From Jeotgalibacillus alimentarius (GTDB lineage: Bacteria > Bacillota > Bacilli > Bacillales > Jeotgalibacillaceae), in assembly GCF_000829445.1 (NCBI RefSeq), contig NZ_JXRQ01000016.1, positions 102,551-166,550 on the forward strand: 64,000 nucleotides of DNA, given 5' to 3'. Shown here piece by piece: positions 1-9,215 of the stretch. The notes beneath the pieces were generated by a model that made no database searches, was not told the origin of the DNA, and saw only the letters and a program-made list of their open reading frames with translations. A program made the position numbers and the translations under genes. The stretch's first letter is position 1. Each line of letters begins with the position of its first letter.

Positions 1-1327
1 TCAGTTTTTTGTTGCGGGAGCCTTTTAACACTTTGGCAGTCAGTCCAGTCCCGAAACGTTCGCCCATTCTTTTGACAGTCGATAAGATCATCTGAACCTC
101 TCTGGTGCGATCCGTTTTTTCACGGCTGTCGAGACAGCTGCTGCAGTGACCGCAGTCAGCCGTCATCTGATGGTCTTCAAAGTACTCGAGAATAAAGCGC
201 GGCAGACAGCTGTGACTGTGACAGTAATTAATCATCTGCTGAAGCTTTGCATATTCTTCATTGCGTTTTCTTTCATTCGCGATCGACTGCTCAATTAAAA
301 ACTTCTGCAGCATGGAATCCTGAGGGCTGTAGAGCAGGTAACAGTCAGCAGGTTCTCCATCTCGACCTGCACGTCCGGCTTCCTGATAGTACGATTCCAT
401 ATTCATCGGCAGCTGATAATGAATGACAAATCGGACGTTACTTTTATCGATCCCCATACCAAATGCATTGGTTGCGACGATCAGCTTTGCCTCATCATAG
501 ATAAATTTACGCTGCGCTTCATTACGCTCTTCTTCAGGGAGTCCGGCGTGATAGCAGACGGCACTGCGGTTCTGCTGATTCAGCCAGCCTGTCAGCTGAT
601 CCGCTTCTTTTCTTGTAGCAGTATAAATAATGCCTGTCTCATCTTTTTTCTCTTTTAAAAAGCTTGTTAAAAAGGAATGCTTATCGGCTCCTTTTACAAC
701 GTGAAAAGACAGGTTATCACGTGCGAATCCTGTATTGACAATATGATGGGGGTCAATGGACAGAAGCGAGGTGATATCCTGGATGACTTTATCAGTTGCT
801 GTTGCAGTCAGTGCGGTAAGAACAGGCAGGTTTGGCAGCAGTCTGATGGTGTCCACAATCGTCCGGTAACTCGGTCTGAAATCATGCCCCCATTGCGAGA
901 TACAGTGCGCTTCATCAAAAGCGATCAGTGAGAGTTCTATATCTGAAACTGCATTGAAGAAGGAAGCAGAATCAAAGCGTTCAGGCGCTGCATAGACGAA
1001 CTTATAGCGTCCTTCACGAAGGTTCTGAAGTCTTTCTCTCGTTTCAGCTGCAGTCAGTGTACTGTTAATGTATGTTGCGGAAATGCCATTTTCATTTAAT
1101 GCATCCACCTGGTCTCTCATCAGGGAGATAAGCGGAGAGATGACAAGTGCAGTACCTTCCATGACGAGTCCGGGGATCTGATAGCAGAGTGATTTTCCTC
1201 CGCCGGTTGGCATGATGCCGAGTGCATTTTTCCGGTCGAGTATGGATTCGATCATCCGGTCCTGGCCGGGTCTGAACGAATCGTATCCGAAGTATGTATG
1301 AAGGGCATGCTGGGCCTGGTTAATCAT
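1..1327 (-). CDS. recQ: ATP-dependent DNA helicase RecQ (3' end outside window)
   Basis: Superfamily 2 helicase that unwinds DNA 3'-5' in recombination and fork repair. I translated the minus strand by hand from the ATG at 1327. The Walker A motif MPTGGGKS, the DEAH box and the aromatic-rich loop HDFRPSYR are present, followed by the helicase C motif QEAGRAGRDG. A cysteine cluster (C, then CGHCSSC) marks the RecQ zinc-binding region, and the start of the RQC domain follows before the frame runs off the left edge. The zinc cluster favours RecQ over the shorter RecS paralogue. The C-terminal HRDC region, if any, cannot be judged. Confidence 0.93.
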   Translation of the reverse strand, partial: MINQAQHALHTYFGYDSFRPGQDRMIESILDRKNALGIMPTGGGKSLCYQIPGLVMEGTALVISPLISLMRDQVDALNENGISATYINSTLTAAETRERLQNLREGRYKFVYAAPERFDSASFFNAVSDIELSLIAFDEAHCISQWGHDFRPSYRTIVDTIRLLPNLPVLTALTATATDKVIQDITSLLSIDPHHIVNTGFARDNLSFHVVKGADKHSFLTSFLKEKKDETGIIYTATRKEADQLTGWLNQQNRSAVCYHAGLPEEERNEAQRKFIYDEAKLIVATNAFGMGIDKSNVRFVIHYQLPMNMESYYQEAGRAGRDGEPADCYLLYSPQDSMLQKFLIEQSIANERKRNEEYAKLQQMINYCHSHSCLPRFILEYFEDHQMTADCGHCSSCLDSREKTDRTREVQMILSTVKRMGERFGTGLTAKVLKGSRNKKL

Positions 1328-1374
1328 GGTGAATCATTCCTTCCTTGTATGGTCTTTTGTATGTTAAAGGTAAT

Positions 1375-1574
1375 AGCTCTGTTAAAATGGCTGGTGATTT
1401 CCGCTCCAGGGGGAACGCTTTCCGCATGAGCCGGTTTTTGGCTCCGGTTCAATCATCCCTCCTCGAAGCTACGCTTCTGCGGGGTCTCACCTGTCACGCT
1501 GCTCCTGCTGGAGTCGTCCCCCTTCCGCTCCAATCACCAGCTGTGCTAGAACGGCAATGGTCTTTAACATAGCA
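1375..1574 (-). repeat. Dispersed structured repeat, subfamily A (copy 1)
   Basis: Copy of the family described in the findings, inverted relative to the copies at 11.2 and 13.2 kb. It is flanked by imperfect terminal inverted repeats (CTCTGTTAAA at the left, TTTAACATAG at the right). The core, read on the minus strand, contains AGCGGAAGGGGGACG, GACAGGTGAGACCCCGC, a GAAGC-GTA-GCTTC hairpin, GAGGAGG, and the closing CGTTCCCCCT arm. It lies between the divergently transcribed recQ and pepF and fills most of the 400-base gap. The rest of the gap (1575-1730) should hold the pepF promoter. Open frames inside the repeat are not genes. Confidence 0.8.
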
Positions 1575-1730
1575 CAAGTAATAAAGTGGTTAGATAAACC
1601 ATACATTTGTTATTTTATCACGAATTCAAGTGAGTTTTTAGAGGATTAAGTCAGTGTTTCGAATGTCGAAGTATTGTGTTAAGATAGGTGTTGCAGTGTT
1701 CAGAATTTTTAAAAATAGGGAGGAATTAAG

Positions 1731-3527
1731 ATGTCAACAGCGACATATCCGGAAACATGGGATTTAGATGTATTTTTTAAGGGTGGAAGTGAGTCTGATG
1801 AGTTACAGCAGCACTTGCGTACATATGAAGGAAAAATTGACGTGTTTGCTAAGAAAGTAGAGCAGTTCAACACACCTGAGTCTTCTGACAGCAGTTACCT
1901 TGTGTATCAGCACATTCAGGAAGCTAAAGGGATTATGATGGGGATCAGTCAGGCAGGTGCATTTGCGAGCTGTCTTGAAGCGCAGGATATGAATGATACC
2001 GGTGCTGGCGTTGTAAGAGGAAAAGTCACTTCAATGGCTGCTGAGTTTGGTGCAGCATTCCAGGCATTTCAGCAGAAGCTTGCAAAAACTGAAGATCAAG
2101 TATGGGATAGCCTGCTTGAAGATGATGGCTTGAAGGAATATACATTTATTATGACAGAATGGCGTGAAGCTGCAAAGGACAAACTGTCTGAAGCTGAAGA
2201 AGGGCTGATCAGTGCACTGAGCGTTGATGGTTATCACGGCTGGGGTCAGATGTATAATGCGCTTGTGTCTGAAATGTCTATTGAAATTGAAGTCGATGGA
2301 GAAGTGAAGAAGCTGTCAGTCGGACAGGCGAACAACCTTCGTTCACACGAGAATCCACACGTCAGGGAAGAGGTTCATCAAAAGCTTGAAGAAGCGTGGT
2401 CAAAAAATGAAAATCTTTTCGCACAAACGCTGAATCACCTTGGCGGCTATCGTCTTGCGAAATACAAAAAGCGCGGCTGGGACGACTTTATGAAAGAGCC
2501 GCTTGAGTATAACAGAATGAAGCCTGAAACACTTGATGCCATGTGGGGAGCGATCAGTAAAAGTAAGGATGTGTTTGTGAAGTATCTTGATCACAAAGCA
2601 AAGCTGCTTGGACTTGAGAAGATGTCATGGGCGCATATTGGGGCACCGATTTCTGAAAGTGTGAAGAAGCTGTCATATGATGAGGGTGCTGCATTTATTT
2701 TAAAACACTTTAAAAAGTTCGGTCCTGAAATGGCTGCTTTTGCAGAAAAAGCATTTGAAGAAGGCTGGATTGAAGCAGAAGACCGTTCAGGCAAAAGACC
2801 AGGTGGATTCTGTACAGGGTTCCCGCTCAGTGAACAGTCACGTATTTTCATGACTTACAGTGGATCTATGTCTAACGTTGCCACACTTGCGCACGAGCTT
2901 GGGCACGCGTTCCATACGTATGCACTGCGTCCGATGGATCCGTTAAATCGCCGCTATGCCATGAATGTAGCTGAAACAGCTTCAACCTTTGCAGAAATGA
3001 TCGTATCAGATGCTGCTGTAAAAGAGGCAGATTCTAAAGATGAGCAGGCAGCACTTTTAGAGGATAAAGTATCAAGAAGCATTGCATTCTTTATGAATAT
3101 CCACTCAAGGTTTATTTTCGAACAGCGTTTTTATGAAGAGCGCAAAGAAGGATTTGTTACGGCGAAGCGTCTGAATGAGCTGACGACCCAGGCGCAGAAT
3201 GAAGCTTACGGCGGAGCAGTGACTGATAATGAGCCGCACTTCTGGGCTTCTAAGCTGCATTTCCATATTACAGGCGTGCCGTTCTATAACTTCCCATACA
3301 CATTCGGATATCTGTTCTCATTAAGCGTATACGCAAGAGCGCTTGAAGAAGGCACAGCTTATGAGGAAAAATATATGGCACTGCTGCGTGATACAGCTGT
3401 GATGACAACAGAAGAGCTTGCGATGAAGCACCTTGGTGAGGACATCACGACTGAAGCATTCTGGATGAAGGGGATTGAACTTTGTATTCAGGACGCAGAA
3501 GAATTTATCCGATTGACTTCTGAGTGA
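1731..3527 (+). CDS. pepF: Oligoendopeptidase F, M3 family metallopeptidase
   Basis: Cytosolic zinc endopeptidase that cleaves short peptides. The 598-residue protein carries the M3 signature HELGH with zinc ligands H388 and H392 and catalytic E389, within the longer context LAHELGHAFH. The third ligand is expected in the following helix (NVAETASTFAEM). Length matches PepF/PepB enzymes of about 600 residues. The start is the ATG 11 bases after AGGGAGGA. The gene stands alone, with an AT-rich hairpin downstream. Confidence 0.93.
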   Translation: MSTATYPETWDLDVFFKGGSESDELQQHLRTYEGKIDVFAKKVEQFNTPESSDSSYLVYQHIQEAKGIMMGISQAGAFASCLEAQDMNDTGAGVVRGKVTSMAAEFGAAFQAFQQKLAKTEDQVWDSLLEDDGLKEYTFIMTEWREAAKDKLSEAEEGLISALSVDGYHGWGQMYNALVSEMSIEIEVDGEVKKLSVGQANNLRSHENPHVREEVHQKLEEAWSKNENLFAQTLNHLGGYRLAKYKKRGWDDFMKEPLEYNRMKPETLDAMWGAISKSKDVFVKYLDHKAKLLGLEKMSWAHIGAPISESVKKLSYDEGAAFILKHFKKFGPEMAAFAEKAFEEGWIEAEDRSGKRPGGFCTGFPLSEQSRIFMTYSGSMSNVATLAHELGHAFHTYALRPMDPLNRRYAMNVAETASTFAEMIVSDAAVKEADSKDEQAALLEDKVSRSIAFFMNIHSRFIFEQRFYEERKEGFVTAKRLNELTTQAQNEAYGGAVTDNEPHFWASKLHFHITGVPFYNFPYTFGYLFSLSVYARALEEGTAYEEKYMALLRDTAVMTTEELAMKHLGEDITTEAFWMKGIELCIQDAEEFIRLTSE

Positions 3528-3586
3528 TAAATGCGAAAAGCGCCCCACTTCAGAGGAAATCACCAGGAACCTTTAATAGAGATATT

Positions 3587-3613
3587 TGCAAAAAACAATT
3601 TTAGTTTTTTGCA
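3587..3613 (+). terminator. AT-rich hairpin after pepF
   Basis: Perfect 10-bp inverted repeat TGCAAAAAAC / GTTTTTTGCA with a 7-nt loop, 60 bases after the pepF stop codon. The U-rich right arm could act as a weak terminator. No GC-rich stem is present, so confidence is limited. Confidence 0.45.
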
Positions 3614-3683
3614 TGTCAATAGTCGATCTTTTCGAAGCTTGGGTATACACTAAGTATAGAATCTTGAAATGGAGAGAACATAC

Positions 3684-4229
3684 ATGGTGCTACTAAAAAG
3701 CAGTCGGCTTTACTTTCGTCCGCTTTCAGAACAAGATATTGATGAATTTGTACAACTGCTGATCCGCAATAAGCAGTTCTGGACGATTTTTGAACCGAAG
3801 CATCCTGAACCATTTTATACGCGTGAAGCCCAGCTTGAAAAACTGGCAGAGGCAAAACAGGCCCAGCGGCTCGGAAAAGAATACAGCTGGGGCATCTATC
3901 ATACAGATACAAACCGTCTGATCGGCAGCGTATCAATCTATTCAATCAGAAGACTGCCATTTGCCTCTGCCTATATCGGCTATTCACTTGATGAAGATCA
4001 CACGAAGCAGGGGTACGGCACTGAAGCAGTGGAAGCTGCCCTGAGATTTGCTTTTCGTGAATTCGGGCTTCACCGTGTGGAAGCAATGGTGTCACCAAAA
4101 AACGAAGCTTCCCAGAAAGTGCTTGAAAAAGTCGGCATGTTCAGGGAAGGAACGCTAAGAAAAAATCTTTTTATCAACGGGGTATGGGAAGACCACTATC
4201 TCTATAGCATGCTTGAGGAGGATTTCTGA
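3684..4229 (+). CDS. GNAT acetyltransferase, RimJ/RimL type
   Basis: Acetyl-CoA dependent N-acetyltransferase of the group that includes ribosomal-protein acetylases RimJ/RimL and several antibiotic N-acetyltransferases. It has the usual pattern: N-terminal LYFRPLSEQD, a central beta-bulge with SAYIGYSLDEDHTKQGYGTEA (acetyl-CoA pyrophosphate loop Q/R-x-x-G-x-G/A), and the C-terminal ASQKVLEKVGM followed by REG. The ATG at 3684 is preferred because GGAGAG lies 7 bases upstream; a frame from 3669 has no such site. The substrate cannot be predicted. Confidence 0.85.
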   Translation: MVLLKSSRLYFRPLSEQDIDEFVQLLIRNKQFWTIFEPKHPEPFYTREAQLEKLAEAKQAQRLGKEYSWGIYHTDTNRLIGSVSIYSIRRLPFASAYIGYSLDEDHTKQGYGTEAVEAALRFAFREFGLHRVEAMVSPKNEASQKVLEKVGMFREGTLRKNLFINGVWEDHYLYSMLEEDF

Positions 4230-4288
4230 AAGGGTAAGCCCTTTTGGGACCGGTTAACCGGCAGGCTGCTGAATATGCTGAATCGTTA

Positions 4289-4315
4289 GAGACCGCAGAT
4301 GCGGTCTCTTTTTTT
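4289..4315 (+). terminator. Rho-independent terminator after GNAT gene
   Basis: Stem GAGACCGCA / TGCGGTCTC with a 2-nt loop followed by a run of T. It lies 60 bases after the acetyltransferase stop and abuts the REP-like palindrome. Confidence 0.9.
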
Positions 4316-4368
4316 GGGGACGGAGTTAACACTACGAGGTCAGACTTCGTAGTGTTAACTCCGTCCCC
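4316..4368. repeat. REP-like perfect palindrome (22-bp arms)
   Basis: Arms 4316-4337 and 4347-4368 are perfectly complementary, begin with GGGGACGG, and are separated by 9 nt. A pyrimidine-rich stretch repeating CCGTCCCC follows to about 4430. Such GGGGACGG-ended palindromes resemble the REP/BIME-like units that REP-associated Y1 transposases act on, but none of those genes is in this window. The remaining sequence up to 4513 should contain the lia promoter; I could not identify a convincing LiaR operator. Confidence 0.75.
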
Positions 4369-4513
4369 GCTTTCTCCCTCGGTCCTCCGTCCCCGCCTGC
4401 GTCCCTGTCTCCTTCTACGCCTCAGGTCCTACTTCAAAATCAAGCCAGGGCTCCTGTCGGCGGATCTGAAACCCGTGTACACTTAAGTTACAAATAACAA
4501 AGGAGGCAACAAC

Positions 4514-4846
4514 ATGAACAAATTCTGGTTAACAGTCATTGGTATTGTCGCAGCGATCGTCGCGCTGTCAAATCTCGGATCAATCGCAGGTCTTGCAGTC
4601 AGTCTGCTGATTACTTATGTCGGAGTAAAAATGTACTTCTCATCTGAAAAGACGTGGGTGAAAGTAACAGGTGCGATCGTAGCAGTCATCGCTGGTCTTT
4701 CAGCAGTATTTAACGTCCCGGCTATTCTTGGCGTCCTTGCTGTATACGTACTATATGTGGTCTGGAAGAAATGGAATAACGAAGAACCGGCAGGCGACTT
4801 TTCAATTTTTGAAAAGCAGTGGCAGGAACTGAAGAAAAAATCTTAA
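4514..4846 (+). CDS. liaI: LiaI-like small membrane protein
   Basis: A 110-residue protein with hydrophobic segments at roughly 5-40 and 52-84, then a short charged tail. It is the first gene of a liaI-liaH-liaF-liaS-liaR cluster. In B. subtilis LiaI is the membrane anchor that recruits the PspA-like LiaH to the cytoplasmic membrane under envelope stress. A strong site AAAGGAGG precedes the ATG. The identification rests on topology and position, since LiaI proteins are poorly conserved. Confidence 0.7.
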   Translation: MNKFWLTVIGIVAAIVALSNLGSIAGLAVSLLITYVGVKMYFSSEKTWVKVTGAIVAVIAGLSAVFNVPAILGVLAVYVLYVVWKKWNNEEPAGDFSIFEKQWQELKKKS

Positions 4847-4879
4847 TCATTCAACTAACATAAAAGGAGACGATATAAT

Positions 4880-5476
4880 ATGAGTAATCTACTTACGAAA
4901 ATTACTGAAGTCATCAAGCAGGATATCCAGGAGTCAAAGTGGAAACAAACACAGTCAAATCCGGTCAATGAGATTCAGCGTGAACTAAAGGAAGTTCAGG
5001 CTTCTGTTAAAAAAGCAAAGCAGCTGACGGAGAGACAGGAACTGTTAAAAAGAGAATTTGAAAAAGAATATAATCACGCCAAATCAATGGCCGAGAAACG
5101 TAAAGAACACGTTCAGCTTGCAGAAGAAGCAGGAGAGGAAGCGCTTGCAGCAGCTGCTTTAAGAGAGTTCAATTATTACAGCAGCCGTGCTGAAAGACTT
5201 GAAAAAACATGTACAGAAGCTGAATCACAGCTTGAAGCGCTGGAGCTTCAGTTAGAGCAGCTGACATTTGAGCTGAAGGACCTTGAATTAAAAAGGCTTG
5301 AATACATGGCTAAAGAAAATGCAGTCATTGGGGAGAAGCAGTCAGCTAAGCTGAAAATACCTGAGAAAGCAACAGATGAGGACCGCCGTTATGAACAGAT
5401 TGAACAGCATTTAAAACAGTCTGCAAAGAAAAAAGAAGAGCTTTCAATTGATGAGCAGATCGAGCAGTTAAAATAA
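4880..5476 (+). CDS. liaH: PspA/LiaH family envelope-stress protein
   Basis: A 198-residue, almost entirely helical, highly charged protein with long heptad regions (about 25-155), typical of PspA/IM30/Vipp1. These form large oligomers at the inner face of the membrane. It is slightly shorter than B. subtilis LiaH (about 225 residues), the reduction being at the C-terminus. It is spaced 33 bases from liaI and preceded by AAAGGAGA. The downstream hairpin separates it from liaFSR, so liaI-liaH may be expressed above the regulators. Confidence 0.85.
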   Translation: MSNLLTKITEVIKQDIQESKWKQTQSNPVNEIQRELKEVQASVKKAKQLTERQELLKREFEKEYNHAKSMAEKRKEHVQLAEEAGEEALAAAALREFNYYSSRAERLEKTCTEAESQLEALELQLEQLTFELKDLELKRLEYMAKENAVIGEKQSAKLKIPEKATDEDRRYEQIEQHLKQSAKKKEELSIDEQIEQLK

Positions 5477-5482
5477 CAGGTT

Positions 5483-5513
5483 TTCGGGAGCGGACTTCAT
5501 GTCTTCTCCCGAA
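5483..5513 (+). promoter_or_regulatory. Stem-loop between liaH and liaF
   Basis: Perfect 8-bp stem TTCGGGAG / CTCCCGAA with a 15-nt loop, located 7 bases after the liaH stop. No long T run follows, so partial termination or mRNA 3'-end protection is more likely than full termination. B. subtilis has a comparable arrangement after liaH. Confidence 0.55.
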
Positions 5514-5572
5514 TTCGGTCTTTCTAAAACATGTGTATGACAGATAGAATAGAGAGTAGGGAGGTGGGCTGA

Positions 5573-6304
5573 ATGGAAAAGCTGCGTAACATGACTTTAT
5601 CAAACTGGCTGACAGCCGGACTGATCATTGTCTTAATCGAAATTGTACTATTTAACAGTGGGATGATCTTCACTTTAGCGCTGTCAGCAGGTCTGCTGTA
5701 TTTCGGGAAGCAGGGGTGGCAGCAGATGTATGGGAAAATCCTTGTTGGTGTAGGGGCTCTGATGCTGCTGTCAGCGGTTTTATCCATGGTCACGCTCCGG
5801 ATTATAGTTGTCGGTCTTATTATTTATCTTGTCATTAAATATCTGGATACGAAAAAAAATCCGCTGACATTTGAACCTGTTGTAAAAATGGAGGAAAGGC
5901 CGGCCCGGGAACAATTGTTAACTGCGAAACGGCCATTCTTTCAAAATAAATGGGTAGGTTCTCATGAAACGCCGGATTACTCATATGAATGGGATGATAT
6001 TCATCTCCAGAATGGAATCGGTGATGTCAGAATTGATCTGAGTCATACAGTTCTCCCTGAGAAAGAGGTAATGATCTCTCTAAGAAACGTTGCGGGTAAG
6101 ATCACGATACTTGTTCCTTATGAACTTGAACTGTCTGTACAGCATTCGGCTCTTGCAGGGGAAGCTGTGATTCTGCAACATCAGTCAAAAAGACTCTGGA
6201 ATGAAAATATCATTTATCAATCAGAAGGATACAGTGAAGCACAGCAGAAGTGTACGATTTTTTCTTCTGTATGGATTGGAGATCTTGAGGTGAGGCGCAT
6301 ATGA
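5573..6304 (+). CDS. liaF: LiaF-like membrane repressor of the LiaRS system
   Basis: A 243-residue protein with hydrophobic helices in the first 95 residues (LTAGLIIVLIEIVLF..., MLLSAVLSMVTL...) and a soluble C-terminal domain with the LiaF/DUF2154 pattern (GIGDVRIDLSHTVLPEKE..., VPYELELSVQHSALAGE). In B. subtilis LiaF holds the kinase LiaS inactive without stress. It overlaps liaS by ATGA, indicating translational coupling. The site GGGAGG precedes the ATG. Confidence 0.88.
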   Translation: MEKLRNMTLSNWLTAGLIIVLIEIVLFNSGMIFTLALSAGLLYFGKQGWQQMYGKILVGVGALMLLSAVLSMVTLRIIVVGLIIYLVIKYLDTKKNPLTFEPVVKMEERPAREQLLTAKRPFFQNKWVGSHETPDYSYEWDDIHLQNGIGDVRIDLSHTVLPEKEVMISLRNVAGKITILVPYELELSVQHSALAGEAVILQHQSKRLWNENIIYQSEGYSEAQQKCTIFSSVWIGDLEVRRI

Positions 6305-7320
6305 CAGCTAAAATGATTCTCCACGCTGTCAGTATCAGCCTCTTTAGTGCGTTAATGACCCTTGGCTTGTATGTGATGTTTTTTCCTCCTGATGACTGGA
6401 CGTTTTTATGGAGTGTATCTGTACTTGATGTCCCGTTTATATTCTTCTTGCTCATGCAGCTGCTATTGATCGGTTTCTTATGGGGAGCAATTCAAAGCAG
6501 CGGGTTGAAAAAGCAGGTCTATACCATCGAGCAGCAGGTGGACGGGGTTATGCAGGGGCAAAATACAGTCAGAGAACTTCAGCCGCAGACGCAGGAGTTT
6601 GTGAAGCTCTCAGAAAAAGTAGCAGGCCTTCAGCGTATGTGGAACGAACAGATTAAGATGAATCAGCGTCTTGCGAGTGAGAAAGTGGAACAGCAGGAGC
6701 AGAAAATTCAGGAGATGGTGTCACTCGAGAGACAGCGGCTTGCGCGTGATCTTCATGACTCAGTCAGCCAGCAGCTGTTTGCAGCTTCCATGCTCATGTC
6801 AGCGATCAACGAAACCCAGGAGGAGAACCGTCAGTTGCAAATGGTGGAAAAAATGATTCACCAGTCCCAGGTGGAGATGAGAGCACTCCTGCTTCATTTA
6901 AGACCTGCTGCATTAAAAGGTAAAACACTTGCAGAAGGTATTGAGGAACTGCTGATTGAGTTGAAACAGAAAGTGCCGCTTACCATCACCTGGAAGGCAG
7001 AACCGCTTGAGCTTGAAAGAGGCGTTGAAGATCATCTCTTCAGAATTTTGCAGGAGTCCATTTCAAATACATTGAGACATGCGGAAGCCACTATGCTGAA
7101 CGTGTTATGCATTTTAAGAGACGGGTCCGTCATCATGAGAGTATCAGATGATGGAAAAGGGTTTGAGGTTTCCGGTGATAAAGCGGGTTCGTACGGTTTG
7201 AATAATATGAGAGAGCGTGCAGCTGAAATCGGAGGGACGTTAAAAATCGTTTCACTTCCGAATCAGGGAACACGTCTTGAGATAAAAGTACCTTTTGAAA
7301 GGAAGGAGGAGCTGAAATGA
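6301..7320 (+). CDS. liaS: Sensor histidine kinase LiaS
   Basis: Intramembrane-sensing kinase of the NarL-linked HisKA_3 class. Two transmembrane helices (about 5-28 and 42-64) leave a very short extracellular loop. A coiled linker is followed by the phospho-acceptor motif [14 protein letters not shown] with H152, and then a HATPase domain with DDGKGF and [12 protein letters not shown]. It overlaps liaF and liaR by 4 bases each. Together with LiaR it should respond to cell-wall antibiotics. Confidence 0.93.
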   Translation: MTAKMILHAVSISLFSALMTLGLYVMFFPPDDWTFLWSVSVLDVPFIFFLLMQLLLIGFLWGAIQSSGLKKQVYTIEQQVDGVMQGQNTVRELQPQTQEFVKLSEKVAGLQRMWNEQIKMNQRLASEKVEQQEQKIQEMVSLERQRLARDLHDSVSQQLFAASMLMSAINETQEENRQLQMVEKMIHQSQVEMRALLLHLRPAALKGKTLAEGIEELLIELKQKVPLTITWKAEPLELERGVEDHLFRILQESISNTLRHAEATMLNVLCILRDGSVIMRVSDDGKGFEVSGDKAGSYGLNNMRERAAEIGGTLKIVSLPNQGTRLEIKVPFERKEELK

Positions 7321-7949
7321 TCCGCGTATTATTTGTTGATGATCATGAAATGGTCAGAATTGGTGTTGGTTCTTATCTGTCTGCACAAAAAGATATTGAG
7401 GTCGTCGGGGAATGTGATGATGGCGGTCCCGCGGTAGAGATGGCACTTTCCTTGAAGCCGGATATCATACTGATGGATCTAGTGATGAAAAACATGGATG
7501 GAATTGAAGCCACATCAAAAATTATCGAGCAGTGGCCGGAAGCGAAAATCATGATTGTCACGAGCTTTCTTGATGACGATAAGGTATATCCGGCACTTGA
7601 AGCCGGTGCGGTCAGCTACCTTTTAAAAACGTCAAAAGCCAGTGAGATTGCTGAAGCGATCCGGAAAACGCACTACGGGGAAACGGTGCTTGAGCCTGAA
7701 GTAACAGGTAAGGTCATGCAGAGAATGAGAACGCGTGATGTAAAACCCGCACATGATGATCTGACAGAACGTGAGCGCGAGATTCTAATGCTGATTGCAG
7801 AAGGCAAAACGAATCAGGAGATTGCAGATGAGCTCTACATAGCATTAAAAACAGTCAAAACACATGTCAGTAATATTCTCGGGAAACTTGATGTACAGGA
7901 CCGCACACAGGCTGTGATCTATGCGTTTAAGCATGATCTTGTAAAATAG
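7317..7949 (+). CDS. liaR: Response regulator LiaR, NarL/LuxR type
   Basis: Receiver domain with acidic pocket DD (8-9), phosphorylation site D54 ([13 protein letters not shown]), T81 and K104-type residues ([15 protein letters not shown]). A LuxR-type helix-turn-helix follows at about 145-205 ([22 protein letters not shown]...). It is the last gene of the lia operon and expected to activate the promoter upstream of liaI. Confidence 0.94.
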   Translation: MIRVLFVDDHEMVRIGVGSYLSAQKDIEVVGECDDGGPAVEMALSLKPDIILMDLVMKNMDGIEATSKIIEQWPEAKIMIVTSFLDDDKVYPALEAGAVSYLLKTSKASEIAEAIRKTHYGETVLEPEVTGKVMQRMRTRDVKPAHDDLTEREREILMLIAEGKTNQEIADELYIALKTVKTHVSNILGKLDVQDRTQAVIYAFKHDLVK

Positions 7950-8023
7950 TTCCTCCCTGGTGTTATGGAACTGACTTTGTGGGTAAACATGAGGTTAGAA
8001 CCACATCGAAAGGAGTCCTTACT

Positions 8024-8626
8024 ATGCTTTCATTACTGGATGATCAGTCAAGGGACTGCTGCTGGCTGAATGAACCCGAAAATTGGACTCTTCACCAGAA
8101 AGAGCTCAGTCTGACTACTCACCCGAAAACTGATTTTTGGAGAAAAACTTTTTATGGCTTTGATCAGATGAATGGTCATGCATTTTATAAAGAGCTTCTC
8201 GGTGCTTTTGAAACAGAAGTGACATTTACCATGAAGGATCCGTCTAAACGGTATGATCAGGCTGGTCTGATTATGCTGATTTCAGATGATTGCTGGATGA
8301 AGGTGTCACTTGAGTATATACCTGAGAAGTATTCATATCTCGGTTCGGTGGTGACGAATAGTGGATACTCGGACTGGTCATCCAAAAACTTTCCCACACC
8401 AGATCAGGGGGTAACGCTTACTTTTAAAGTGACCCGTGCAGGGGGAGATTACCGCGTCTGGGCAAAGACGTCAGAAAATGAGGACTTTGAACAGATCCGT
8501 ATTACAAGGCTTCACGATGAGCCCAATGGACCTGTAAAGCTTGGATTATATGCATGCAGTCCCTCTACAGAAGGCAGTTTCACAACCGTATTTCATAAAT
8601 GGACGGTTCAAAAAGAAGTGAAATAA
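8024..8626 (+). CDS. DUF1349 (concanavalin-like) protein
   Basis: A 200-residue soluble protein with the DUF1349 pattern: an N-terminal WLNEPENW, a central QAGLIMLISDDCWMKVSLEY, and C-terminal GLYACSPSTEGSFTTVF. The fold of this family is a beta-sandwich like legume lectins and glycoside-hydrolase accessory domains; biochemical roles are largely unknown. There is no signal peptide. ATG 8024 is chosen because AAAGGAG lies 9 bases upstream. Confidence 0.85.
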   Translation: MLSLLDDQSRDCCWLNEPENWTLHQKELSLTTHPKTDFWRKTFYGFDQMNGHAFYKELLGAFETEVTFTMKDPSKRYDQAGLIMLISDDCWMKVSLEYIPEKYSYLGSVVTNSGYSDWSSKNFPTPDQGVTLTFKVTRAGGDYRVWAKTSENEDFEQIRITRLHDEPNGPVKLGLYACSPSTEGSFTTVFHKWTVQKEVK

Positions 8627-8660
8627 AAAAAGTTGTGCGGAAACCCGCACAACTTTTTTA
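8626..8660. terminator. Bidirectional terminator between DUF1349 gene and carbonic anhydrase gene
   Basis: AAAAAGTTGTGCGG / CCGCACAACTTTTT with a 3-nt loop and T runs on both strands, serving the two convergent genes. Confidence 0.93.
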
Positions 8661-9215
8661 GTATCCTTCATCAACCAGATCAAGTTTTCCGTTGCTTGGA
8701 TCAACAACCAGACCATGTACGGGTACATTTTTGTCCATCAGCGGGTGATTGCGTACCATCTCAACGCTATTTTTAACGCTTTCCTGTACGTCATCAAAAC
8801 CTTTCAGCCAGCCATGAAGATCAATACCTGAATAGGAAAGGGTGTTAAATGTATCATCTGAGATGCCGCGTTCTTTCATTTTTTCTACTGTAGCGTGGCT
8901 GTCAACAGCACTCATGCCGCAATCATAGTGGCCGATGATTAAGACTTCTTCAGCCTGCAGTTCATAGATGGCAACAAGAAGGCTTCGCATGATACTGCCA
9001 AAAGGGTGTGTAATCACAGCGCCGGCATTACGTACCATTTTTACATCACCATTTTTTACGTTCATTGATTTTGGCAGGAGCTCTACCAGTCTTGTATCCA
9101 TGCAAGTCAGGATGACAAGTTTTTTGTTGGGAATTTTTGTTGTTACGTAAGGTTCGTACTGTTTTTCCTCTACGAATGTCTCATTAAATGTAAGAATATC
9201 CGATAATAGTGTCAT
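8658..9215 (-). CDS. Beta-class carbonic anhydrase
   Basis: Interconverts CO2 and bicarbonate. Zinc ligands and the catalytic dyad are visible: C38-x-D40-x-R42 (LTCMDTRL) and H96-x2-C99 (GHYDCGM). At 185 residues it matches the short beta-CA group that includes B. subtilis YtiB. The start is the ATG at 9215 with AAGGAGG 8 bases upstream; the longer frame from 9242 overlaps that site. It shares a bidirectional terminator with the DUF1349 gene. Confidence 0.92.
   Translation of the reverse strand: MTLLSDILTFNETFVEEKQYEPYVTTKIPNKKLVILTCMDTRLVELLPKSMNVKNGDVKMVRNAGAVITHPFGSIMRSLLVAIYELQAEEVLIIGHYDCGMSAVDSHATVEKMKERGISDDTFNTLSYSGIDLHGWLKGFDDVQESVKNSVEMVRNHPLMDKNVPVHGLVVDPSNGKLDLVDEGY

Noticed and set aside
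1345..1572. Open reading frames inside the dispersed repeats (also at 13177-13413 minus and 47717-47899)
   Set aside because: They recur only because the repeats recur, they lie in different relative frames and have no ribosome sites; the repeat evolves as a paired structure, not as a protein.
7979..8023. Longer start for the DUF1349 protein
   Set aside because: The start at 8024 has a full AAAGGAG at proper distance, the upstream codon does not.
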